Of a DNA stretch of 35,650 nucleotides, positions 22,987 through 30,355 are shown one piece after another. The first letter of the stretch is position 1; every line of letters starts with the position of its first letter. This DNA comes from JAFGOG01 sp034429215 (lineage in GTDB: Bacteria > Chloroflexota > Anaerolineae > JAAYZQ01). The stretch covers positions 1 to 35,650 of the forward strand of contig DAOUGI010000064.1 of assembly GCA_034429215.1 (NCBI GenBank), in the 5' to 3' direction. A program made the position numbers and the translations under genes. The notes below the pieces were generated by a model, which worked only from the letters and a program-made list of their open reading frames with translations, had not been told where the DNA came from and did no database searches.

Positions 22987-24297
22987 ATGCCAATTACCCG
23001 GACGAACAAAGGGATCGAGGACGCTTACACCCTGGCAAGGGAGCGCTATGGGCTGCTGGGGGTTGACACCGAACGGGCGCTCGACAGGCTGGCCGGGATT
23101 GCCATCAGCTTGCACTGCTGGCAGGGCGACGACGTGGCCGGCTTTGAGCGGGCCGGCACCGAGCCGGGCGGCGGCCTGGCGGCGACGGGCAACTATCCGG
23201 GCAAGGCCCGCGATGGGGCGGAGCTGCGGGCCGACCTGGATGCAGCGTACCGGGTCATTCCCGGCCGCCACCGGCTGAACCTGCACGCCATGTATGCCGA
23301 GACAGGTGGGATCAAGGTGGATCGCGACGAGCTGCAACCCGAGCACTTTGCAGGCTGGATCGACTGGGCCAAGGAGAAGGGCCATGGTCTGGACTTGAAT
23401 CCGACTTGCTTTTCCCATGCCAAGGCAGACAGCGGTTTGACGCTGGCCAGCTACGACGCGGGCATCCGCCGCTTCTGGATCGACCACTGCATCGCCTGTC
23501 GCAAGATCGGGGAGCGGTTCGGGCGGGAGCTGGGCACGCCATGCGTGACCAATATCTGGATCCCCGACGGGCTGAAGGACAGCCCGGCCGACCGCAAGGC
23601 GCCCCGGCTGCTGCTGCGCGACTCGCTGGACGAGATCCTGGCGGAAAGGATCGACCCGGACTATAACCTGGATGCGGTGGAGGGCAAGCTGTTTGGCCTG
23701 GGCTCGGAGAGCTATGTGGTGGGCTCGCACGAGTTCTACCTGGGCTATGCCATCACCAACAAGATCTTATTATGTCTGGACAGCGGCCACTTTCACCCGA
23801 CGGAGACGATCGCCGACAAACTATCGGCGGTGCTGCTGTACCTGGACGAGGTACTGCTGCACGTGAGCCGGGGGGTGCGCTGGGATAGCGACCACGTCGT
23901 GACGCTGTCCGACGAGCTACAGGCCATCGCCCAGGAGATCGTGCGCGGCGGATTTCTGGAGAGGGTGCACATTGGCCTGGACTTTTTCGACGCGAGCATC
24001 AACCGGGTGGCGGCGTGGGCCATCGGCGCGCGCAACACCCTGCGCGCGCTGCTGGTGGCGCTGCTGGAGCCGATCGACCGGCTGCGGGCCATGGAGGTGG
24101 ACGGCGACTATACCGGACGACTGGCGCTGGTGGAGGAGCTGAAGGGGATGCCTTTCGGCGCGGTGTGGGATTATTACTGCCTGCGGCAAGGCGTGCCGGT
24201 GGGGATGGCCTGGCTCGACGAGGTCCGCGAGTATGAAAAACGGGTGCTGTCCAAACGCAGCCAGGCCCGTGCGGCGATCGAGAAATCGAAGCATTGA
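22987..24297 (+). CDS. rhaA: L-rhamnose isomerase
   Basis: A 436-residue enzyme interconverting L-rhamnose and L-rhamnulose. It can be followed against the E. coli RhaA sequence over its whole length: SLHCWQGDDVAGFE, ATGNYPGKARDGAELRADL, LDLNPTCFSHAKA, FWIDHC, TNIWIPDGLKD, CLDSGHFHPTETI, LHVSRGVRWDSDHVV and HIGLDFFDASINRVAAWAIG. The His, Asp and Glu residues in CLDSGHFHPTE and RWDSDHV are the metal ligands of this family. It is therefore the RhaA type, not the shorter RhaI type. AAGGAGAGCG precedes the ATG. It is followed after 14 bp by the class II aldolase. Confidence 0.98.
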   Translation: MPITRTNKGIEDAYTLARERYGLLGVDTERALDRLAGIAISLHCWQGDDVAGFERAGTEPGGGLAATGNYPGKARDGAELRADLDAAYRVIPGRHRLNLHAMYAETGGIKVDRDELQPEHFAGWIDWAKEKGHGLDLNPTCFSHAKADSGLTLASYDAGIRRFWIDHCIACRKIGERFGRELGTPCVTNIWIPDGLKDSPADRKAPRLLLRDSLDEILAERIDPDYNLDAVEGKLFGLGSESYVVGSHEFYLGYAITNKILLCLDSGHFHPTETIADKLSAVLLYLDEVLLHVSRGVRWDSDHVVTLSDELQAIAQEIVRGGFLERVHIGLDFFDASINRVAAWAIGARNTLRALLVALLEPIDRLRAMEVDGDYTGRLALVEELKGMPFGAVWDYYCLRQGVPVGMAWLDEVREYEKRVLSKRSQARAAIEKSKH

Positions 24298-24311
24298 AGG
24301 ACAAGGTTTTC

Positions 24312-25085
24312 ATGGATGACATCCTGAACCAACTTGTGACCATGACGCGCAACCTGGGCGACCCAGCACTCGACTATGCCATTCTGGGCGAGGGGAATAG
24401 CTCGGCACGCGCCGATGCCGATGTCTTTTGGGTCAAGGCCAGCGGGGTGCAGATGCGCACCATCGAGCCCCGCGGCTTTGTGCAGGTGTGCTTTGAGCGG
24501 GTGCTGACCATGCTACAGGCGGAGACCCTCAGCGACGACCAGGTGAAGGCCGGGCTGGAGGCGGCCAAGGCCGATCGCACGGTCAAGGCCCGGCCGTCGG
24601 TTGAGACGGTGGTCCATGCCCTGGCGCTGCAGGCGCCGGGTGTCGGCTTTATCGGGCACACCCACCCCACAGTGGTGAACGCGGTACTCTGTTCGCAGCG
24701 GGCCGAAGAAGCCATCGCCGGACGGCTTTTCCCCGACGAGATCGTTTACTGCGGCCCAGCCTCAGTTTACGTACCCTACACCGACCCCGGCCTGCCGCTG
24801 GCTCGGCGGGTGCGCGCCGAGATCGAGCGCTACCTGGACCGGTACGGTGAGACGCCCAAGGTTATTCTGATGCAGAACCACGGCCTCATTGCCCTGGGCC
24901 GGACCGCGGCGGAAGTGGAGAATATCACCGCCATGGCGGTCAAGGCGGCCAGGGTCCTGCTGGGCAGCTACGCGCTGGGCGGGCCACACTTTCTCAGCCC
25001 TGCCGCGGTGGAGCGGATTCACACCCGCCCGGACGAGCTGTACCGCCGCGCAGAGTGGGGCAGCCAAGTCCCCAAAGAGCCTTGA
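24312..25085 (+). CDS. Class II aldolase (probable L-rhamnulose-1-phosphate aldolase)
   Basis: A 257-residue zinc-dependent class II aldolase/adducin-family protein. The zinc ligands are His116 and His118 in HTHP and His190 in MQNHGLIALG; GEGNSSARADADVFWVKASG forms the phosphate-binding N-terminal loop. Next to rhaA and rhaB its most likely reaction is cleavage of L-rhamnulose-1-phosphate to DHAP and L-lactaldehyde. However, it does not look like E. coli RhaD or the aldolase half of the RhaEW fusion, so another ketose-1-phosphate or sugar-acid substrate is possible. The ATG at 24312 is preceded by AAGG; a TTG overlapping the rhaA stop codon is the alternative start. It is followed after 3 bp by the PHP gene. 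Confidence 0.85.
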   Translation: MDDILNQLVTMTRNLGDPALDYAILGEGNSSARADADVFWVKASGVQMRTIEPRGFVQVCFERVLTMLQAETLSDDQVKAGLEAAKADRTVKARPSVETVVHALALQAPGVGFIGHTHPTVVNAVLCSQRAEEAIAGRLFPDEIVYCGPASVYVPYTDPGLPLARRVRAEIERYLDRYGETPKVILMQNHGLIALGRTAAEVENITAMAVKAARVLLGSYALGGPHFLSPAAVERIHTRPDELYRRAEWGSQVPKEP

Positions 25086-25088
25086 CCA

Positions 25089-26438
25089 ATGACGACGGAG
25101 ATGGTGGCCAGGCTAGAGGCTGAGCTGAACGATTTCGCCCCGGCCGCGCGCGCCCGGGCGCTGGCGGAGCTGTTGAGCTTGGCCGAACGGGGAACCATCA
25201 CGCTGCCGCCCGAGACCGACGTGGCCAACATGCACTGCCACACCTTCTTTTCGTTCAACGCCTACGGCTACTCGCCCACGGCGCTGGCCTGGCTGGCCCG
25301 GCGGCGAGGCTTTCGGCTGGCGGGCATTGTCGATTTCGACGTACTGGACGGTGCCGACGAGTTCCTGGACGCCTGCGAGGCAGCGGGCGTGCGGGGCAGC
25401 GCCGGGATCGAAACCCGGGTGTTTATCCCAGAGTATGCGGCGCAGGAGATCAACTCGCCGGGCGAGCCGGGCGTGTGCTACCACATGGGCATCGGCATGC
25501 CCTCCGGCCGCGTGCCGGCCAACGCGGCAGGTCTTTTCGGCGAGCTGCGGCAACTGGCCGCCCGGCGCAACCGGGACGTGATCGCCCGGGTCAACGCCTA
25601 CCTCGATCCCGTGGCGATCGACTATGAGCGAGACGTGCTGCCCCTCACGCCGGCCGGCAACCCTACCGAACGGCACATCGTCGTGGCTTATATCCGCGCC
25701 GCCGAGCGGCTGACGCCTGACCCGGCCGCCTTGTGGGCCGGCCGGCTGGGGAGCACGGCGGAGGAGATGGCGGCGACCATGGCCGACTCGGCCAGGTTTC
25801 AGAACCTGATCCGGGCCAAGCTGATGAAACAGGGCGGCGTGGGGTATGTGCGGCCCGAATCGGGGATGTTCCCCTCGCTGGAGGCGTTCCACAGGCTGAT
25901 CGCCGCCTGCGGGGCGCTGCCCTGCGCGGCCTGGCTGGACGGGACGTCAGCAGCCGAGCAGGATATTGAGGAATGGCTGGGGTTTCTGGTCGACAAGGGG
26001 GTGGCGGCGCTGAACATCATCCCCGACCGCAACTGGAACATCGCCGACCCGGCGATTCGCGACGTGAAGGTGCGAAACCTGCACCGGGTGGTGGAGCTAG
26101 CACGGGAGCTGGACCTGCCGCTCAACGTGGGCACGGAGATGAACGGATTTGGGCAAAAGCTGGTGGACGGGTTCGACGCGCCGGAGCTGGCCCCGCTGCG
26201 CCAGGCCTTTCTGGACGGGGCGTATTTTGTGTATGGCCACACCGTGCTGCAACGCGCAGTGGGGATGGGCTACCAGAGCGACTGGGCGCAGGGCCACCTG
26301 CCCACCCGCCGCATGCGCAACGAGTTCTACACCCAGGCGGGCCGGGCCGCGCCACCGGGCAGAAAAAGCCTGGCCGGGCTCAAGCGCCTGAGCCCGGCCC
26401 TGTCGCCGGCCGAGATCGTGGCCGAGCTGAAGGGTTAG
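25089..26438 (+). CDS. PHP-fold putative metal phosphoesterase
   Basis: A 449-residue protein whose N-terminal part has the PHP (polymerase and histidinol phosphatase) fold. His49 and His51 in NMHCHTFFSFNAYGYSP form the first metal motif, and GSAGIETRVF supplies the expected Glu. The second motif reads GIVDFDVLDG, with Phe-Asp where PHP enzymes usually have an Asp-His. A second region (about residues 290-420, NIIPDRNWNIADPAIRDVK, LNVGTEMNGFG and YFVYGHTVL) supplies further possible ligands. PHP proteins hydrolyse phosphate esters of sugars, histidinol or nucleotides. It sits 3 bp after the aldolase and 12 bp before the dehydrogenase, so a role on a sugar phosphate in the same pathway is likely. 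No specific function can be named. Confidence 0.8.
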   Translation: MTTEMVARLEAELNDFAPAARARALAELLSLAERGTITLPPETDVANMHCHTFFSFNAYGYSPTALAWLARRRGFRLAGIVDFDVLDGADEFLDACEAAGVRGSAGIETRVFIPEYAAQEINSPGEPGVCYHMGIGMPSGRVPANAAGLFGELRQLAARRNRDVIARVNAYLDPVAIDYERDVLPLTPAGNPTERHIVVAYIRAAERLTPDPAALWAGRLGSTAEEMAATMADSARFQNLIRAKLMKQGGVGYVRPESGMFPSLEAFHRLIAACGALPCAAWLDGTSAAEQDIEEWLGFLVDKGVAALNIIPDRNWNIADPAIRDVKVRNLHRVVELARELDLPLNVGTEMNGFGQKLVDGFDAPELAPLRQAFLDGAYFVYGHTVLQRAVGMGYQSDWAQGHLPTRRMRNEFYTQAGRAAPPGRKSLAGLKRLSPALSPAEIVAELKG

Positions 26439-26450
26439 AAGAGGTGTCCT

Positions 26451-28190
26451 TTGACAAACAATCGAGCGCCCGATAAGGTCGCGGAATACCGGCAGGCCGG
26501 GGGGACGCTGCCCGATCACAACCGGCTGTGGCCGCTGTACGGGGCAGGGCTCGACAGCCTGGGCCGGGACGGCGGACCGATCGAGGGGCCGATGCCCGCG
26601 TTCGGGGCCGACGAGCTGCTGGTGCGGCACGACGCCTGCGGGCTGTGTTTTTCCGACATCAAGGTGATCAAGCTCGGCCAGGAACATCCACGCATCTACC
26701 GCGACATGCGGGCCAACCCGGTTACGCTGGGGCACGAGGTGTGCATGACCGTGGCCGGCGTGGGCGAGAATCTGCGCGACCGGTACCGCACCGGCGACCG
26801 ATTTATCGTCCAGGCCGACATTTTTGCCGGCGGGGTGGGCTATGCCTATGGCTATGAGATCCAGGGCGGGCTGTCGCAGTACGGGGTGATCGACCAGCGC
26901 ATCCTCAACGGCGACGACGGCAACTATTTGATCCCGGTGCAGGCCGAGACCGGGTACGCCGAATCGGCGCTGACCGAGCCGTGGGCCTGCGTCATCGCCG
27001 CGTACGGGCTGACCTACCGCACCGGCCTGAAGGCGGGCGGAACGACCTGGATCATCGGCATCGAGCGCCAGGGGGCCGGCGACGAACAGCGGCACACCAT
27101 CGGCGCCGGGCTTGACGAGGCGTGTCACCCAAATCGGCTGCTGTTGACGAATGTCCCTGTGGATTTCGCCAACCGGCTGAAAGAGCGGGCCGCAGTCCTG
27201 GGGGTGGAGGTGATGGAAGCGGACGACATCCACACCCCGCCCGCGACCCCAGTCGACGATATCGTCCTCCTGGGCGCAGATGCCGACGTGATTGAGGCGA
27301 TCAGCCCTCACCTGGCCGACCATGGCGTTGTGGCGATTATCGCCGACAGGCCAATGGCGCGCCCCGTGGCCGTCGACGTAGGGCGGATCCACTATAATCG
27401 ATGGGTGTACGTGGGCGGCCGCGGTCCGGACATTGCCAGAGCCTACCAGGACACGCCGGTCCGCGCCGCGCTGAGGCCCGGCGGCCGGGCCTGGTTCGTG
27501 GGCGCCGGCGGGCCGATGGGGCGGATGCACGTCCAGCGCGCCCTCGAATCGGCAGAGCCGCCGGGCACGATCGTGTGCAGCGACGTCAGTGACCTGCGAC
27601 TGGACGAGCTGCGCGCCAGTTTTGCCGACGAGGCAGCGGCCAGAGGCATTCACTTTGTCTGTCTCAACCCGGCTAAGAAGGAGGCGTACCAGGCGGTGAT
27701 GGGGTTCTTCAAGGAGCAGGGCTTTGACGACATTGTCGTGCTGGCCCCCATCCCGGCCGTCATCGCCGACGCAGCGACCTGCCTGGCGCCCAAAGGGGTG
27801 ATGAATATCTTTGCCGGGGTGGCCCGCGGCACGGTCGCCAGCCTCGACCTGAGCGATGCCTACCTGCGGGGAACACGCATCATCGGCCAGTCGGCCTCGA
27901 CCATCGACGACCTGCGCCTGGCCCTATCCCAGGCTGAGGCAGGCCGGTTGTCGCCCAATCGCTCGGTGGCAGCGGTGGGCTCGCTCGGCGCGGCGCGAGA
28001 CGGGCTGGAAGCGGTGCTGGATACGACGCTCGCCGGGAAGGTGGTCATATTTCCGCAGATCAAGGAGATGCCCCTGACCACCCTCCCGGATCTGAAGGAC
28101 ACCCTCCCGACCGTCTATGCCAGGCTCAAGAACGGCCGGGAGTGGACGGTGGAGGCGGAGCAGGAGTTTCTGCGGCTGATGCTGCCGTGA
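26451..28190 (+). CDS. Zinc-type medium-chain dehydrogenase with two Rossmann-like segments
   Basis: A 579-residue medium-chain dehydrogenase, well above the usual 340-420. The GroES-like catalytic domain (1-180) has Cys63 and Cys66 in DACGLCFSDIKVIK, His95-Glu96 in LGHEV and a Glu in ALTEPWACV. Residues ~190-335 look like a degenerate Rossmann unit (WIIGIERQGAG, IVLLGADADVIE) without a clear nucleotide loop. Residues ~345-500 form a second one with an intact GAGGPMG loop (351-357). GAGGPMG and the general layout recall L-sorbose-1-phosphate reductase (SorE). With the SorD/SrlD-like SDR next to it, a polyol-phosphate/ketose-phosphate interconversion is plausible. The start is TTG, with GAGG eight bases upstream. 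Zinc dehydrogenase membership is secure; the substrate is not. Confidence 0.85.
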   Translation: MTNNRAPDKVAEYRQAGGTLPDHNRLWPLYGAGLDSLGRDGGPIEGPMPAFGADELLVRHDACGLCFSDIKVIKLGQEHPRIYRDMRANPVTLGHEVCMTVAGVGENLRDRYRTGDRFIVQADIFAGGVGYAYGYEIQGGLSQYGVIDQRILNGDDGNYLIPVQAETGYAESALTEPWACVIAAYGLTYRTGLKAGGTTWIIGIERQGAGDEQRHTIGAGLDEACHPNRLLLTNVPVDFANRLKERAAVLGVEVMEADDIHTPPATPVDDIVLLGADADVIEAISPHLADHGVVAIIADRPMARPVAVDVGRIHYNRWVYVGGRGPDIARAYQDTPVRAALRPGGRAWFVGAGGPMGRMHVQRALESAEPPGTIVCSDVSDLRLDELRASFADEAAARGIHFVCLNPAKKEAYQAVMGFFKEQGFDDIVVLAPIPAVIADAATCLAPKGVMNIFAGVARGTVASLDLSDAYLRGTRIIGQSASTIDDLRLALSQAEAGRLSPNRSVAAVGSLGAARDGLEAVLDTTLAGKVVIFPQIKEMPLTTLPDLKDTLPTVYARLKNGREWTVEAEQEFLRLMLP

Positions 28191-28223
28191 AATGGGGGAT
28201 GTGGCCCATCGATGAATGCAAAT

Positions 28224-28245
28224 GGCGTGGACTGTAGTCCACGCC
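28224..28245. repeat. Palindrome between MDR and SDR genes
   Basis: GGCGTGGACT (28224-28233) and AGTCCACGCC (28236-28245) are exact complements separated by GT. It sits in the 92-bp gap that splits the otherwise close-packed gene row. It could be a dispersed palindromic repeat, an operator or an RNA hairpin; no second copy was seen in the window. Confidence 0.55.
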
Positions 28246-28282
28246 GAGCGGGACGGAGGGTCATTCTCTACGGAGAGGAAAG

Positions 28283-29074
28283 ATGGGACGAATACTGGAA
28301 GACAGAGTCGCCATTGTGACCGGAGGCGCCCAGGGGCTGGGTGAAGCCATCTGTCACCGACTGGCCCGGGAGGGGGCGCACATCGCCGTCGCCGACCTGG
28401 ACCTGAGGGGCGCCCAAGGGGTTGCAGATGACCTGGCGGCCCAAGCCGACCGCCGGGCCATTGCCGTCGGGGTAGACGTGACGGACGAAACACAGGTGGA
28501 GGCGATGGTGCAGCGCACCATGCAGGTGTTTGGCCGGTTGGACATCCTGGTGTCCAATGCGGGCATCCTTATTGCCGAAGCGATAGACGAGTTTCCCGCC
28601 GAAAAATGGCGAGCGGTGATGAATGTCAACCTCTTTGGTTACTTTTTGTGCGCCAAACACGCCGCGCGGGCGATGAAGGAGCAGCACAGCGGAGCCATCA
28701 TCCAGATCAACAGCAAGTCGGGCAAGAAGGGCAGTTACAAGAACTCGGCCTATGCGGCCAGCAAGTTCGGCGGCATCGGCCTGACGCAGAGCATCGCCCT
28801 GGAGCTGGCCGAGTATGGGGTGCGGGTCAATACCGTTTGTCCCGGCAACCTGCTCGATTCGCCGCTGTGGGTGAACTCGCTGTATGCCCAGTATGCGAAG
28901 AAATGGGGCATCACCGAGGAGGAGGTGCGGCAAAGGTATATCGACCAGGTGCCCATGAAGCGCGGCTGCACCTACGACGATGTGACCAACATCATCGTCT
29001 TTCTGGCGTCGGACCAGGCCAGCTATATGACCGGGCAGGCGATCAACGTGACCGGCGGGCAAGAGATGCGGTGA
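28283..29074 (+). CDS. SDR oxidoreductase, sorbitol-6-phosphate 2-dehydrogenase-like
   Basis: A 263-residue short-chain dehydrogenase. It has the cofactor loop TGGAQGLG, the NAG motif (VSNAGI) and the catalytic Tyr157-x3-Lys161 (SAYAASKFGG). The stretches INSKSGKKGS, SKFGGIGLTQSIALELAEYG, RYIDQVPMKRGCTYDDV and TGQAINVTGGQEMR run parallel to E. coli SrlD, which oxidises D-glucitol-6-phosphate to fructose-6-phosphate. SrlD family placement is therefore reasonable, but the neighbours suggest a 6-deoxy-sugar or another phosphorylated sugar as real substrate. GGAGAGGAAAG precedes the ATG. Its stop codon overlaps the GTG start of the DUF89 gene. Confidence 0.9.
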   Translation: MGRILEDRVAIVTGGAQGLGEAICHRLAREGAHIAVADLDLRGAQGVADDLAAQADRRAIAVGVDVTDETQVEAMVQRTMQVFGRLDILVSNAGILIAEAIDEFPAEKWRAVMNVNLFGYFLCAKHAARAMKEQHSGAIIQINSKSGKKGSYKNSAYAASKFGGIGLTQSIALELAEYGVRVNTVCPGNLLDSPLWVNSLYAQYAKKWGITEEEVRQRYIDQVPMKRGCTYDDVTNIIVFLASDQASYMTGQAINVTGGQEMR

Positions 29075-30306
29075 AGGATCTCAAATTGGCGATGAACGAC
29101 AGCCTGCCACCACCCTTGATGACCTCGGAGCCCGGCTCGTTCGCCCGCCTGACGATCGTCGAGCGCAAGCCGCAGATCATCCAGCAGGTCATCGAGGATA
29201 ACGATTATCCGGGCGAGATCGTGGCGGCGCTGGAGGCTTTTCGGGAAGAGATCGGGCAGCACCCGGTCCGGCGGCTCACCGAGGCGGCTTCCGACGCGCT
29301 GTTCTGGAACCAGGAAATGGCCGCCTACGAGGGCAAAACCTGGCTGGAGCTGCCGTGGTACCTGGCCGAAACCTATTTTTACCGGCGCGTGCTGGAAGCG
29401 GTACGTTACCTGGGGCCCGGCCCCTGGCAGGGGCACGACCCCTTTGGCCCGGCCAAGCGCCGGGTGGAACAGGAAGCCGTGACCTGGCTCGCCGAGAACT
29501 GGGGGCAGATCGACAGCATCGAGCCGCGGGTGTCCCTCGAAGTGTTGCTCCACTCCTGCCTGTGGGGGAACCGGGCCGACCTCAGCAATTTCACCGTCCG
29601 CGAGCAGGCGCACGGCGGGCTGGCGACTCGCCAGGAGCGGCAGCACCTGCTGATCGACCACACCGACCGGGCGGCTGCCCTGCTCCTGGCCGGGGTGCGG
29701 CGGGTGGATTTTGTCAACGACAATGCCGGCCGGGAGCTGCTGTTTGACCTGGCGCTGGCCGATCTGTTGCTGGGACAGGGATGGGCTCGACAGGTGGTCT
29801 TTCACCTCAAGGACCGACCCTTTTTCGTCTCGGACGCCATGCCCCAGGATGTGCGGGCGATCGTCGGCTTGCTGCAGGCCGGGCCAAGCCATCTTGCAGA
29901 CAAGCAGGGATCCAGCTTGCCGGCACAGGCCTTGGGCAGGCGGCTGGAGGAGCATCTCGCGGCGGGCCGGCTGTTCTTGGACAGCGCTCCCTTCTGGACC
30001 AGCTGTTTGATGTTCCGGCAGATGCCCCCTGACCTGGCCGGCAAACTGACCGAGTCCGACCTGGTCATCCTCAAAGGCGACGTGAACTATCGGCGGCTGC
30101 TGGACGACCGCCATTGGCCTCACACGGCGCGGGTGGAGGAGATCGCCGCCTATTTCCCGGCTTCCTTTCTGGCGATGCGCACGCTCAAGGGGGAGATCAT
30201 GGCCGGCCTGGAGCCTGGGCAGGCTGAAGAACTGGCCGCCCAGGACCCGAGCTGGCTGATCAACGGCAAGCGGGGACTCATTCACCTGCGGACGATTGAC
30301 CGATGA
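29071..30306 (+). CDS. DUF89/ARMT1-type metal-dependent phosphatase
   Basis: A protein of 411 residues (from GTG) in the DUF89 (ARMT1-like, damage-control phosphatase) family. The diagnostic motifs are present: the metal-binding Asp217-Asn218 in VDFVNDNAGRELLFDL, and the substrate loop LKGDVNYRRL (Lys335, Gly336, Asp337, Asn339, Arg341). Known members of this subfamily hydrolyse fructose-1-phosphate and related harmful sugar phosphates. Here the adjacent rhamnose pathway makes the ketose-1-phosphate rhamnulose-1-phosphate, an attractive substrate (inference). The GTG overlaps the SDR stop codon (GTGA), suggesting translational coupling; an ATG at 29092 is an alternative start with AAGGA 13 bases upstream. 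Confidence 0.87.
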   Translation: MKDLKLAMNDSLPPPLMTSEPGSFARLTIVERKPQIIQQVIEDNDYPGEIVAALEAFREEIGQHPVRRLTEAASDALFWNQEMAAYEGKTWLELPWYLAETYFYRRVLEAVRYLGPGPWQGHDPFGPAKRRVEQEAVTWLAENWGQIDSIEPRVSLEVLLHSCLWGNRADLSNFTVREQAHGGLATRQERQHLLIDHTDRAAALLLAGVRRVDFVNDNAGRELLFDLALADLLLGQGWARQVVFHLKDRPFFVSDAMPQDVRAIVGLLQAGPSHLADKQGSSLPAQALGRRLEEHLAAGRLFLDSAPFWTSCLMFRQMPPDLAGKLTESDLVILKGDVNYRRLLDDRHWPHTARVEEIAAYFPASFLAMRTLKGEIMAGLEPGQAEELAAQDPSWLINGKRGLIHLRTIDR

Positions 30307-30355
30307 TCGACGGTGGAAAGGACCTATCCGCCGTCGCGAATGAATAGGAGAAAGT

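Noticed and set aside
26097..27653. 518-residue antisense open frame over the PHP and MDR genes
   Set aside because: It spans two real genes and their intergenic gap on the other strand and shows no family motif.
28606..29070. Upstream extension of the DUF89 frame through the SDR gene
   Set aside because: This part is an out-of-frame reading of the SDR; DUF89 similarity begins only after the GTG at 29071.
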